The notes under the pieces are model-generated. The model did no database searches, was not told where the DNA came from, and saw only the letters and a program-made list of their open reading frames with translations. A stretch of 64,000 nucleotides of DNA, taken from Ceratopteris richardii. Its lineage: Eukaryota > Streptophyta > Polypodiopsida > Polypodiales > Pteridaceae. Below, one piece after another: positions 33,712-44,719 of the stretch (positions are counted from its first letter, which is position 1; every line of letters begins with the position of its first letter). The translations under genes and the position numbers were made by a program. The stretch covers positions 45,630,556 to 45,694,555 of the forward strand of contig CM035437.1 of the NCBI GenBank assembly GCA_020310875.1, given 5' to 3'.

Positions 33712-35435
33712 TTAGTGAAGCTTCTTTCTTTGTCTTCTTCTTTTCTTCTTTTTGCTAGACTCTCGCGCAACACTGCCCCCCTCCTGAACTCTGTCATCCC
33801 CGATAGGCTTTGGAAGTCGACGGGGGTATGTTATGTACACTTTTTGCTCTGTTTCATTAAGCAGATTAGCTTCACGTATGATGAGTTGCTTCCACTGTTC
33901 TGCTTTTACACCATCATGTGGTGGCTGTCTGTGGTCAGCGAAGAAGCTTAGCTCATATGCCACTAATCGGGCATTCAAGTTGGATGACATCTTTAAGAAG
34001 ATTTCTGAATCAATTTCAAAAAACCCTATGAAAAAGGATTCTTCGAATGTTTGCATATATGTACTCGGTAAAAACATAAGCCTAGAATAGTATGCCATTA
34101 TTGTGGGTCGGCTAGGCATAACAGACAGATAAAAAATCAGAATATCTGTTCCTTGATTAATACCAATGAAATTTAAAAAGGTATACGCTGCGTGCTTGAA
34201 CACCTTCAAAACTGTAAAAATCATGCTTAGGATTTTATTTGTCATCTTGATTGTTAAATCGGGGACTATTGTGTAACAGTGTAGCCAAAATTTGATGGTT
34301 TTTACCATGTAATCCTCTGTCGATAGATAGTTATGAGGTGGACTTGCAAGTAGTGGATAATTCAGCCACTGTTTATTGATCACACCATTCTTTTGCAGAT
34401 CCAAAAATTCTCTTGCTTCTCTGCGACATGGTGTTGGGAAAAATGAAGGATTTACCTATAATAAGTATGGTGTTGCCTGTCAGTGCACCCGCAGTGTAGG
34501 ATTTTTCTCCAAAAATTTTCTTCTCCAACAGCTGTGCAGCTTCAAATTCTTCTTGAGTATAATTGAATGTGTCATCTTTAAAATGCAACTGCTCGTCTGG
34601 ATTTCTCTGTGTGATCTTCTTTATGTATTGCCTTGTTTTCTCTTTCAATAATCCGTACGGAATGTTGAAAGGCTTCATTATGGTATCCAAGTCTTTGCCC
34701 TTTATTTTTGCTTCCTTCATTACTTTGATCACTTCATTTTCAAAATTCTCTGTGAACCAAGACACCAATAGTGCCCGTTCCTTCTGACCTATTTCTGCAG
34801 TGCATGGCATAGGATGATCATCACATGGGTCAGCCATCTGCTCTTTTATTGGAGAATTATAAATCGGGGGAGATAGAGGACGTACCTCTACCTCGTTAGT
34901 AGGATTCTCTTGTGTTGGCTCTACTGGTGTCCCGATGGATACTTTTTGCTCTGCTTTAATTTCTAATCGTGCAAGGCGTTCAGTCTTTTCTTTAACTTCT
35001 TGCATGGTTGCCTTGAGTGCCTCTTTGGTTGCAAGCAACTCATTACCGATTTCTGCGACCTGGTCCATGTTCTCAGTGTAACTCACGACAAGTTTCCCGT
35101 TGACAGTGTTCAACTGTTTCTTAAGTTCATTGGTTTCGTTAACATACCTACGTTCCCATTCTTCTCTTAGGGCTTGCTCTTGTTTCAACAAATCTGCATA
35201 TTTCTCAATCTGATCTCTTAGCTCCTTCTGTTCAGTAGCTGAAGTCTCTGGTTTTTCTATAGGTTGATCATACAGTAATGCCTTCATCAATTCTTTATTT
35301 CTGCTTCGTAAGCTATCAATTTCCTCCATGTATACTTTTAGTTGTGTTTCTAGCAAGTTGCTTCTAGCTTTCATTCTCTCCTTGTCTGCTTCACTAGCTT
35401 CCTGCTGTCTTTGTAAATCTGTCAGTTGTGTCTGG
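33712..35435 (-). pseudogene. Gypsy-2b ORF3, C-terminal half
   Basis: The minus strand from 35374 encodes the coiled coil (METQ..LLKQEQALREEW region) and RALLVSWFTENFENEVIKVM, FNIPYGLLKEKTRQYIKK; a frameshift near 34500 breaks it, and the frame from 34404 continues VINKQWLNYPLLASPPHNYL, SFFIGFFEIDSEIF and the basic tail, ending at TAA 33712-33714. It is clearly homologous to Gypsy-2 ORF3 but keeps the coiled-coil segment that is frameshifted in Gypsy-2 near 15755, showing that the long ORF is ancestral. Confidence 0.85.
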
Positions 35436-35615
35436 ATTCTTGATCAAGTGGACTCAACCACTTAAGATTCTCTTACTTTTACATTAAGTAAACTCTTCAA
35501 AAGTTACAAGAGGCAGTTCACAAGTGAACTTTACATAGTCTTCTTTTTAAAGCTTCTTCTAAGACTTTGTGAGACTCAAGCCAATACTTAGGCTTGTCAT
35601 AGACTTGCTCCAACA
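35436..35615 (-). repeat. Copia-2 3' LTR, first 180 bp only
   Basis: Minus strand begins TGTTGGAGCAAGTC at 35615 and matches 41154-40975; it stops at 35436 against Gypsy-2b. The purine tract GCTTGAGGGGGAGC is at 35616-35629. About 1.1 kb of the LTR is missing, by a deletion that also removed the front of Gypsy-2b. Confidence 0.85.
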
Positions 35616-35647
35616 GCTCCCCCTCAAGCCAAGTATGCTTGAGGTCT

Positions 35648-38600
35648 TCAATCTTCCAAGATTACCTGCAAACCTATCATAGCCTTGAATTTGCAAAGCT
35701 TTGTACCATCCAATGCTTTGGTTAGAATATCTGCACATTGTTGATGAGTGGACACATATGATATTTGAATCTCTTTGCTTAGAACCTTCTCTCGTACATA
35801 GTGATAATGAACTTCAATATGTTTAGTCCTTGCATGAAAAATAGGATTAGCAGCCAAATGAATAGAACTCATATTGTCACCAAAAATAGTTGGAGTTCCA
35901 AACTCCAATCCAAGATCTTTGAATAATGTCTTCATCCACATAGCTTCTTGTGTAGCTATGGCAAGACCTCTATATTCAGCTTCAGTAGAAGAGAGAGCAA
36001 CTGTGGGTTGCTTCTTGGATGACCATGAAATAAGCTTTGAACGTGCAAAGGTAAGATAACCTGAAGTGCTCCTTCTATCTTCCTTGGAGCCAGCCCAATC
36101 TGCATCAGAAAATAGCTTCAAACCTAAATCAGATACATAAGGATAATAAAGTCCTTCATTTATGGTTCCTTTGAGATACTTGAGAATCCTTTTGGCAGCA
36201 TCCATATGTGGTTTCCTTGGTGTGTGCATAAATTGGCTTAGCACACTCACACTGTAACATATATCTACTCTTGTCAATGTGGCATAGTTGAGACTACCCA
36301 CTAGACTTTGATATGATGTGATGTCCTCTATGAGTTCACCTTCATGTGAGCTCAATTTGTGATTGACCTCCATTGGAGTACCTGCAATCTTACAATCTTG
36401 CATCTTGAATTTTGCCAACATGTCCTTAATGTACTTTCTTTGAGTGAGAAACAAACCATGATCTTTGTAGACAACTTCCAAACCTAGGAAGTAGGTAAGT
36501 GAACCCAAATCACTTAGCTTGAACTCTTCTCTCATCTGGTCTTTGATCTTCTTCATACCATCTGCATCATTTCCTGTCAATATAATATCATCTACATATA
36601 CACATAGGTAGATGACCTCAGAATTACTCTTTTTAATAAAGAGTGAAGGATCTGCCTTGCTTGGTTGAAAGCCTTTGTCCTGCAAGAATGAAACAAGCCT
36701 GAAATTCCAAGCTCTTGGAGCTTGCTTGAGACCATACAATGCTTTGTTAAGTTTACACACATAATTAGGATAAACTTGATTCTCAAAACCAGGTGGTTGT
36801 GCCATATATACCTCTTCTGTTATCCAACCATTCAAGAATGCATTCTTTACATCTAGTTGAAGTATCTTCCAATTCTTGGAAGAGGCAATACTAAGGTAAA
36901 CCCTAATAGTAGGCATCTTTGCCACAGGAGAGAAAGTCTCCTCATAATCAATTCCCTGAGTTTGTGCAAAGCCTTTTGCCACAAGCCTTGCCTTATACCT
37001 GTTAATTGAACCATCAGAATTCTTCTTGAGTTTATAGACCCATCTTGAGCCTATTACCTTCATGGATGAAGTCTTGGGCACCAAATCCCAAGTGTTGTTT
37101 TCCTCAAGTGCTTCAATCTCTTCCTTCATTGCATGCTTCCATTCTGTTTTTGCTTTGGCCTCTTCAAATGATGATGGCTCTTCTTGGTTTATGTCCTGTG
37201 CTATGTAGATAGAATGTTTAGTTACTAATGAGGTGTCAAACCCATACCTTTCTGGTTTTTTCTTTTCCTTCATAGATCTTCTTAGGCCATGATGTGATGA
37301 TTCTGCTTCATGTCCAAGTTCTTGCAATTTTGCTTTACCTTTAGAATTCCATGCTTTGATCTTTTCCATGTGAGATTCTTCATCATCCTCTGAGGTGTCT
37401 TGTTCTTCAATCTTTGATTGTTCTCTACCAAGCTTTGGAAAATCTTCTTCAAGATCATATGGTAAATTGATCTTCCTGCATGAATCTTCATACCATGAAT
37501 TATTCTCATCAAAAACTACATCTCTGCTTACCAAGAATCCTTTGTTGGTAGGGTTGTATAACCTGTAGCCCTTTTGATTGTTGTCATATCCAATAAATAC
37601 ACACCTTTCTGTCTTTGGATCCATCTTGCCTCTAACCTGTGAAGGAACATGAGCAAAAGCAATACATCCAAAAATTTTACAATGATCTAAGCTTGGTCTT
37701 CTTCCATTCCAAGCCTCATATGGAGTCATCCCATCAAGGGATTTTTAAGGCAACCTGTTAATCAAGTAAGTGGCTGTAGATACAGCCTCGGCCCATAAGT
37801 AATTAGGTAAATGCTTTTCATTTAACATAGACCTTGCAGCTTCAACAATTGTCCTATTCCTCCTTTCTGCCACTCCATTTTGCTCAGGAGTGTACCTTGT
37901 AGTTACCTCTCTTTTGATTCCTCTTTCTTGAAGAAAAGAATCAAAATCATGGGAGAGGTATTCTCCCCCTCCATCTGACCTTAGCCTTTTTAGTGATTTA
38001 CCTGTTTGATTCTCCACAAGAGCCAAATATCTTTTGAAACATGAAAAAACTTCATCTTTGTGTTTCATAAAGAATAGGATAGTCCATCTGCTGCAATCAT
38101 CAATAAAGGAAACATAATACCTTGATCCAGATATTGAAGCTTCCTTGCTAGGTCCCCATACATCTGTATGAACCAACTCCAAGAGATCTCCATGCATATA
38201 ACCTTTCTTCATGAATGGTAACCTGTGAGACTTTCCAAATTGACATGCACTACACTTATAAATCATATGTTGTTTTGACAAATTAGGAAGTCCAAGTACA
38301 CTTTGGTCCCTGCAAATTTGCTTTAATGACCTTTCACCAATATGTGCTAACCTTTTGTGCCATACTTCCAATTCAGTGAGTGTCTGACTACCATAATTAA
38401 AGAGAGCAATGTTTCTAGTGTCCTGTAATTCAAATGTGAACAATCTACCTGTCTTTTCACCTTTTGCAATTCTTCTGAATCCTTGACTTGGATCTTCAAC
38501 AAATGCTCCTGCTTTTGTGAACCTGACTTGCAACCCTTTCTCTACTATCTGCCCAACACTTATCAAATTCTTTGTAATGGTAGGGACATAGAGTACCTTA

Positions 38601-39865
38601 CTGAGTAGGTTGATGTTTCCATCAGGTGCTTTGACATTGCCTATTTTCTCCACAGGATGTTTTGTATCATCTCCTGTTTGTACCTCATGCTTATTCCTTG
38701 GATCTTCTAAATCTGATAGGAGTGCCACATTTCCTGCCACATGATTTGAACAACTTGAATCTATGTAGAAAACATGCTCATCAGATTTACCTTGTGGCAT
38801 AGCCATGTTCATGATCAATAATGAATCCTCTTTGTTTGAGTCTTCTGTGTAGTTATTGTAGTCTCTCCTTCCTTTGTAGCCTCCTTGATAGTTTGAATGA
38901 TTGTAGTTGTTGTAGTTGCCATGGTAGTTGTTGAACCTTCCTCTTGAGTAGCCATAACTTCCTCTATTGTATCCTTTGCCTCTTTGATTCCTGGAATTCC
39001 TAAAGCAATTTTCAGTTGTATGATTAGTTAATCCACAAATAGAACATGATTTGGAGTCTTGGGATCTCCCCCTGCCTTGTCTACCTCCTCTTCCTCTACC
39101 TCTGCCATGTCTTCCTCTACCTGCATAGTTAGCTTGATATGTACCTGCTTCATCATCCACTTTCTTTTCCTTTCCTTTGTTATCTTTAGACTTGCTTTTA
39201 TCCGTGTATAAAGCTGAAGATTGATTACCTTTAGAGCTTTCTCCATTTTTGATAAGCTTTGCCTCTTGAGTAAGTAGTTGTCCAATGAGTGTGTTGAAAT
39301 CAGGTACATGCATGTCCATGTACAAATCCATAGCTGTGGTGAATGCTTCCCACTTATCATCTGCCTTCAAGCCATTGATGACCTACCTTATAATTTGCTC
39401 TTCATCTATTACCTCTCCAATGCTTCCCAACTGATCCGCTATGTCCTTGAGCTTTGTGACAAAATCAGTCACATTTTGTTTGGGAGCCTTCTTGAGAGTT
39501 GTGAACTCCAGCCATAGTTGATGCTTCCTAGCTTTGGTACTTGAAGAAAAGAAAGCTTCAAGTGCATCCCACACTTCCTGAGATGTCTTACAACTTCTAA
39601 TGTGAGGCAACAAAAAATCTGAGATAGAGTTGAGGAGATAAGACCTTGCAAGTGCATCCTTGGAGCACCATGTGCTCAATCTTTCTTGCTCTTCTTGTGT
39701 TGGTTGACTTTTGTTTCTGAAACTTGGCATAACTTCATCTCCAGCCACATAACCATATAAATTTCTACCTTGGAGATAAGCTTCCATCCTTAATGACCAA
39801 GCTGAGTAGTTACCTCTGTCCAATTTGTCAATTGATGAAGGAAATCCATCTGCCATGTTGTCCAA
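35648..39865 (-). pseudogene. Copia-2 gag-pol polyprotein (two in-frame stops)
   Basis: One frame of 1,405 codons runs from ATG 39865 (MDNMADGFPSS) to the stop at 35648, interrupted only by TAG (39383-39385) and TAA (37745-37747). Domains: copia gag (WSLRMEAYLQGR), zinc knuckle CSICGLTNHTTENC, protease YIDSSCSNH in which the catalytic DSG reads DSS (Asp at 38759-38761), GAG-pre-integrase (VWHKRLAHIGERSL), integrase core with HTDVWGP, RSDGGGEY and NGVAERRN (all three acidic residues present), RT with YVDD at 36598-36587, and RNase H (DADWAGSKEDRRSTSGY). The Gly-to-Ser change is a single transition and would be expected to disable the protease. Confidence 0.95.
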
Positions 39866-39869
39866 CCTT

Positions 39870-39881
39870 GCTCTGATACCA
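39870..39881 (-). other. Copia-2 primer binding site (initiator tRNA-Met type)
   Basis: Minus strand TGGTATCAGAGC, one base inside the 5' LTR end and just ahead of the gag ATG at 39865. The tight spacing leaves almost no leader. Confidence 0.92.
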
Positions 39882-39882
39882 C

Positions 39883-41154
39883 TGTGAAGAGATGGATAAG
39901 TATGTGTTTGAAGATGAAGAGGTGTTGCAAAATCCTTGATCTACACCAGCCAAATGAACTCCAGGAGTAGATGGTGGGCCCTTTTAGCTTGCCAATGGAT
40001 GTATTAGACACCCTATGTACCTTGGAAGATCACTCTCAAAAAGATAGATCAAAACAGATAAGTTGGAGTTAGCTCAGAGGTGAAAACTTGCTATTCTTGG
40101 TTCATACACCTGTCCAGTGTTTTACATAATTCTCTGAGCACAGCAGCAATTAGCTTAATTCCTCTTGGGGAAGTCTAGGTAGCTTAAAGAGCTAACTTTC
40201 AAGAGTAATCTCATAAAAAATAATAAACCATACACTGAGAATGAGTTTTAACAAGTGATGATATCATCGCGATTTTCACGGGCTGCTACAGAAATAGACC
40301 AGTGAGCAGAAAAATCAACATAACTCAAAATGTAGAAATTCAATGATGATGAAAATTTGTATGGTTATATTATACAGTAAGCTGAATCCAAAAAGCTTTA
40401 AATCACTGAATTTGGATAAGTAACCACTGAGAAACACCTCTGACAAGATGAGTGAAAAAGTCGGGTACCTGACAGAGAGGTGAAGATGAACAGACCCTGT
40501 TGACTTCAAATGAACATAACTGAAGATTGCAACATCTAAATGACATGAAAATTTATAAGCATGTAGTAGACTTATAGAGCTAACTTTACCAAGTTAAATC
40601 ACTGAAAATGATGCACCAAGCTCAGAGAAAACATCTCTGCAAGCTGACTGAGAAAACTGAGAGTAATGGCAGTGAGTAGTACACTTCACAAGAACATGGA
40701 AAGATGAACTCAAATAATCATGAAAATGAAAGTATATTGCTTGTACAATACAATGACTCACTGATACATGTGTGTGCCTTGTAATCACACCTTGATATGG
40801 CATAAAGCTCAACTCTTGGAGGTCTTCACATAGGTCTCTCTAACCATGACTAAAACTGCCATCTATTTATAGTTGAGTTGGGGAGGCTAACTTCCCTCAA
40901 TCACTCTCCAATCAATCAATGATTGATTTGATTCTCTACCTACCACAAATCACGAATTCGTGGCTCCTCTTTCCATTCTTGATCAAGTGGACTCAACCAC
41001 TTAAGATTCTCTTACTTTTACATTAAGTAAACTCTTCAAAAGTTACAAGAGGTAGTTCACAAGTGAACTTTACATAGTCTTCTTTTTAAAGCTTCTTCTA
41101 AGACTTTGTGAGACTCAAGCCAATACTTAGGCTTGTCATAGACTTGCTCCAACA
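39883..41154 (-). repeat. Copia-2 5' LTR (about 1,272 bp)
   Basis: Minus strand starts TGTTGGAGCAAGTC (41154) and ends CTCTTCACA (39883), followed by the primer site. A TATA box CTATAAATAG lies at 40872-40863, about 285 bp from the start, leaving an unusually long R-U5 part of roughly 950 bp. The end is fixed by the primer site, since the other LTR copy is cut off. Small open frames inside are not genes. Confidence 0.8.
40863..40872 (-). promoter_or_regulatory. TATA box of Copia-2 5' LTR
   Basis: CTATAAATAG on the minus strand. Transcription would begin about 30 bp further, near 40835, and proceed into gag. Confidence 0.6.
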
Positions 41155-41852
41155 ATATCTCTGTCATACTCCATCAGAACAGTGAACTTGTCTGAGCTTG
41201 TTCTCACTGTATAGTGGATCATTTCTCTTGATTTAAAGCATGATATCTTCAGCATGCTGTCTACTTTAATCTTGCAAAGTTTCATTGATAATGCTTCTTG
41301 CAACCATTATATATCAATCAATCTTTGCTCAATGGTATATGACTATCAAGGCCCATAAATGTCGGGATGCAAGCTTGATTTGCTAAACATATTTTTTGCA
41401 TATAGTTCATCATTTTAGATGATTTCACTCATGATTAGTAGCTTGTTAAGCTAATTGAAGTTACCCAAAAGGAATTTTATTAATTGCTATTGTACTCAGA
41501 GAATGGTGCAAAACTCTGAGTAGGTGTCTCAACCAAAATAACAAGTTTTGTACCCTGGATCATATGCTTACCTATCTATTTTGATCCTATCATTGGTGGA
41601 TCATCTTCCAAACAACATATATGATTACTTATGCTTATTAGCTAGCTAAAAAGGCCCACAACACTCTTCATCCATCACTTATAGCAGGTGTGAAGCAAGT
41701 TTTAGCTACACCAACTCATCTCTTGTGATTATTCACCATCTCCTCCAACAACTTTCATGCACCAATCCTCTTCTACAAATATCTCTTAGTCCTCTTCTCC
41801 TTGACCTTGCTTGGGGTGAAAGGTAATATCCATGAGCTTGGTATCTTCTAGA

Positions 41853-41922
41853 GATGACCGATTCAAGTGATTAGTGGAATCGGAGATTACTAGATTTTCC
41901 CAATCGCTTGAATTGTTCGTGC
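41853..41922. repeat. Foldback repeat copy 1
   Basis: Left arm CGATTCAAGTGATTAG and right arm CAATCGCTTGAATTGTTCG are inverted complements with a few mismatches, separated by about 25 bases. The same arm sequence is found in five more copies nearby. Confidence 0.75.
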
Positions 41923-42007
41923 CTAGGTCAAAGGATTTTTGAGATTATTTATTCTTTTCAGATTAGGGCAGAAGATAAGAGGATTCTATTTTTTTACTTG
42001 CTATTGA

Positions 42008-42076
42008 GATGACTGATTCAAGTGATTAGGGGAGTCAAAGATTTTTGGATTGACCTATTTGCTTGAATCTGTCGTG
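42008..42076. repeat. Foldback repeat copy 2
   Basis: Left arm GACTGATTCAAGTGATTAGG and right arm CTATTTGCTTGAATCTGTCG, imperfect inverted complements. Confidence 0.75.
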
Positions 42077-42180
42077 TCTAGTCAAAAAACATGTTTATGA
42101 TCTATTTTTCATTTTTAAGGTAAGAACATCTACAAAGACTTCATGGAATACATGAAAAGAAAGCAAAGAGCTTGATTTGT

Positions 42181-42250
42181 TTGATATGCAAGTGATTAGG
42201 GGAAAGAGCTTGATTTGTTTGAAAGGCCCTAATCACTTGAATTAGTTGTC
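42181..42250. repeat. Foldback repeat copy 3
   Basis: Left arm TGCAAGTGATTAGGGG and right arm GGCCCTAATCACTTGAATT. It overlaps the short direct duplication of the AGAGCTTGATTTG stretch, which forms part of the loop. Confidence 0.7.
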
Positions 42251-42315
42251 TAATGAATTCTTGATTTTCTTGTTGTTCCATGTGTTTGATCCCCTTGAAT
42301 CCTTTTTTATAGATC

Positions 42316-43235
42316 ATGGCTAGGGTAAAGAAGATAGCTAGGAATTTGTACCCTCAGTAGCAACAACATGGGGGATCTGTTCCAGTGGGGCAGGCGCCTG
42401 CTCTAGAGGGGCAGAGGCTTGCTTCAGAGGGGCAGGGACCTGCTCCAAAGACCACAATAGCCAAGATAAGGTTGATCCACAGATTTCATATGCCAAAAAG
42501 AGAGTTAAATATCATGTCAAATCACTGAGGGAAATTAGAAGAGCTCAGAAAATTGTGGGACTTCTCATCATAAGGCTTCCTTTCGTGAGACTGGTTAAGG
42601 AGATCTATGCCAATCTTTTCTCTATGATGAAGACTACTTCATTTGTGAATGTCAAATGGCAGACCCAGGATCTTCTATGCTTGCAAGAAGTAGAAGAAGA
42701 TTTTGCAATTGATTTTATGAATGATGCTTATCTTTGTGCAACACATTGTCATAGGGTGACACTTATGGCCAAGGACTATGTAGTTGTGTCTAGGCTAAGA
42801 TACAAGTTTGATAAAGCCATTTTCCCTCTTGAAAAGCATGATCATAATTTTTTTGATATTCTTAATATACCTCCAGAAAGAAAGCCTAAGCCATCTACAA
42901 TCAAAATTGAAGAGGTCCCTTCTCATGATCATTTAACAAGGAATGTAGCAGAGAGTGAGGAGGAGAAGAGAAGGATTAATCTTATGATAGAAGAATCTAT
43001 TATCCTTGAGGACATTTAGAGGCTAAAGAAGGCTAATTCAGAGCTTTTAAAGAAGGGAGATGGCCAGGTAATTGTCAATGCTTCAATGCCATGGGAGGAA
43101 GACTTCATGCTTGACATTAGGTGTGAAGACAACAAAATGTTTAGAGACTTCAATGTTGGGATCTCTGACAGCATTGTTAATAGAACTCTCGGGTATTTTT
43201 CAGGCCATACTATGATCCATTTTATTAATACTTGA
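42316..43235 (+). pseudogene. Histone H3-like gene, centromeric-H3-like, with C-terminal extension (broken)
   Basis: The histone fold is clear in the frame from 42504: SLREIRRAQK, LLIIRLPFVRLVKEIY, a long loop 1 with Trp (VKWQTQDL, Trp codon 42657-42659), LCLQE, then LCATHCHRVTLMAKD and RLRY, parallel to H3 LREIRRYQK, LLIRKLPFQRLVREI, ALQE, LCAIHAKRVTIMPKD. Loop 1 is about seven residues longer than in H3 and carries the Trp typical of plant CENH3; the tail starts MARVKKIAR at 42316. The tail is broken by TAG 42358-42360 and a frameshift before 42500. After the fold an acidic, coiled-coil-like extension runs to TAG 43017-43019, and the frame stays open to 43235. There are no introns, so a retrocopy is possible. 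H3 family is near certain; CENH3 is inference. Confidence 0.82.
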
Positions 43236-43787
43236 TCTCCTTGATGCATCTGCTAATGGTTTTACATTGTAGGGTCTTACTCCAGCAATGTGAGGAGTCA
43301 ATCTCAAGGAAGGTCTTTATTTTGGTTCCCCTTGTGACTCATTGTATATTATACAAGCATGGATAAATTGGTCATTTTCTAAAGAATTTTAGTTAGGAGA
43401 TACAATATATATGTTATCGATATATTGATAAGTTAGTTTTCATTTCTATTTTTCTTATAAAGTCATTCCTTTCTTGGTGGTTTTATTAATGACTATATGT
43501 CACGTTTTCAGGGGTCACTAGATTCTTATAATTATTGATTTTTTTGAATACCACGCCTTATTCATGAACTCTCTCCAATCACAACATGGTAACTACAAAC
43601 TGTAAGTTCACACTTCCACTGCTCTTTTACATTTCCATTGGCATGCATTATGATATTTATTTAGCCTTGTAGTGCTGCCAAAATTTTGAAAATGCACATT
43701 GATCAGAAATATCCAAGCAAAGTGAATGAAGAAAAAAAGTTTAGTCATATGCAAATTCATGTGCCACTATAGAAAGATAGTGCATAA
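43236..43787. other. Interval without recognised gene
   Basis: AT-rich, no open frame of note, no repeat recognised. Confidence 0.5.
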
Positions 43788-44021
43788 TGTGGATGGAGAG
43801 TAATTGCCAATGCAGTAAGGTTCTTAGAGTGTAGATTTTATAGTCCTAGTCTAAATCTATCTGACTATCCAGATGCATGGATCTTTTTGGTCAGAGAAAA
43901 AGCAATTCATGTCGTCTTAAAAGATGCTATCTATCCTTATGATCCAGACTCTCCTCCATCGCCTCCACCACCACTAGGAGATAAGATAAGAAGAAAGGAC
44001 CTTTTGTTCACTCTCAATTGA
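43788..44021 (+). other. Possible coding remnant, 77 codons
   Basis: An open frame without ATG begins after an upstream stop and ends at TGA 44019-44021. The peptide has mixed, protein-like composition (ANAVRFLECRFYSP, YPDAWIFLVREKAIHVVL, then a Pro-rich PDSPPSPPPP and a basic end). I do not recognise it. It lies about 550 bp after the H3-like frame on the same strand and could be a further exon of that gene or an unrelated relic. Confidence 0.3.
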
Positions 44022-44468
44022 AGCATGTCTTGAAGAATAAGCAAAGATGTGAAAGCTCCAAAAAGAAGAAAAATAAGCAGAAATGGGAAGGATCAAAAAA
44101 TGTATAGAGTTTTGTATCTATCTTGATACTTAGCCCATTACTTCCAACATATGTTGAAAGATATTTATATGCTCTTTTTTGTAAATACAAATTTGTACAC
44201 AAAATAACCTTCTGAGCATTGAATGTAGTAGTAAATGATGCCATTCTATCTTTATCTAGAAGATAGTTATTGTAAATCATGTTTCTACAAAGAAATGGTT
44301 TCAACTTATTAGTGTTGGTAGTAGTTTTTCTTAAATATAAATTGTGGTCTACCTTTTTTTCATGACATAGACTAAGATAATAAGTTTTTTACCATTAATA
44401 TTTTTTAACGTTATGCTATAACATGATTTGATGATGTGGAATTGAAAAATTGGGCTTGTGAAGGAAAA

Positions 44469-44572
44469 TGGAGAAGATTAGAGGACACGACCAATTCAAG
44501 CGATTAGGGCACTCCAAAATCCTCCATTGCCCCTAGTCTCTTGAATCGGTTGTATCCTCCAATCTTCTCCAT
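44469..44572. repeat. Foldback repeat copy 4 (longest arms)
   Basis: Arms of about 48 bp: the left arm starts GGAGAAGATTAGAGGACACG and the reverse complement of the right arm starts GGAGAAGATTGGAGGATACA, continuing through the shared AATTCAAGCGATTAGGG core. Only short loop sequence separates them, so transcripts would form a strong hairpin. Confidence 0.85.
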
Positions 44573-44612
44573 AGTGTAATCCTTGATGCTCTTATCTTTT
44601 TCAACCCACACA

Positions 44613-44693
44613 AAAGGCACGACTGGTTCAAGCGAGGAGAGCAGTCCAAGAACTTCAATTGGACCTTATCGCTTGAATCAGTCGTGCCCTTTC
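44613..44693. repeat. Foldback repeat copy 5
   Basis: Left arm AAAGGCACGACTGGTTCAAG and right arm CTTGAATCAGTCGTGCCCTTT-type complement, about 25 bp each with few mismatches; inner arms GAGAGCAGTCC and GGACCTTATC pair partly. Confidence 0.85.
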
Positions 44694-44719
44694 ACAATGC
44701 CCATTAACATTGAAAAAGA

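Larger units (their letters stand above)
32258..35435 (-). mobile_element. Gypsy-2b: 5'-truncated minus-strand copy of the Gypsy-2 family
   Basis: Reading on the minus strand, it holds the C-terminal half of ORF3, the 3' untranslated region, the same purine tract as Gypsy-2 and an 891-bp 3' LTR. The 5' LTR, gag, pol and the first half of ORF3 are missing; at 35435/35436 it abuts the cut-off LTR of Copia-2. The bases ATGAC (32253-32257) next to the LTR would be the target duplication, but the partner is lost. Confidence 0.92.
35436..41154 (-). mobile_element. Copia-2: nearly full-length minus-strand copia element
   Basis: Order on the minus strand: 5' LTR 41154-39883, primer site, gag-pol 39865-35648, purine tract 35629-35616, 3' LTR cut to 180 bp (35615-35436). 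The two LTR copies match in the shared 180 bp with very few changes, and the polyprotein frame has only two stops, so it is among the younger insertions here. Its right flank begins ATATC at 41155; the left flank and the other duplication copy are lost with the LTR end. Confidence 0.92.
41155..42315. other. Non-retroelement interval, left part
   Basis: No coding region, LTR or RNA gene was recognised. It contains three foldback repeats (listed separately) and a direct duplication of AGAGCTTGATTTGTTTGA at about 42168 and 42205. CCTTTTTTATAG just before the H3-like ATG could be a splice acceptor for an upstream untranslated exon; this is a guess. Confidence 0.5.

Noticed and set aside
33101..33951. 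Plus-strand open frames across 33101-33951
   Set aside because: They are shadows of the Gypsy-2b 3' untranslated region and of ORF3, which is read on the minus strand.
35436..35615. Copia-2 LTR taken as only 180 bp long
   Set aside because: The 180-bp match ends without a CA terminus, whereas the primer site and CTTCACA end at 39883 and the TATA box at 40863 place the LTR end further in.
44014..44304. Minus-strand 96-codon frame
   Set aside because: Phe/Leu-rich low-complexity end, no recognisable motif, AT-rich surroundings; likely chance.
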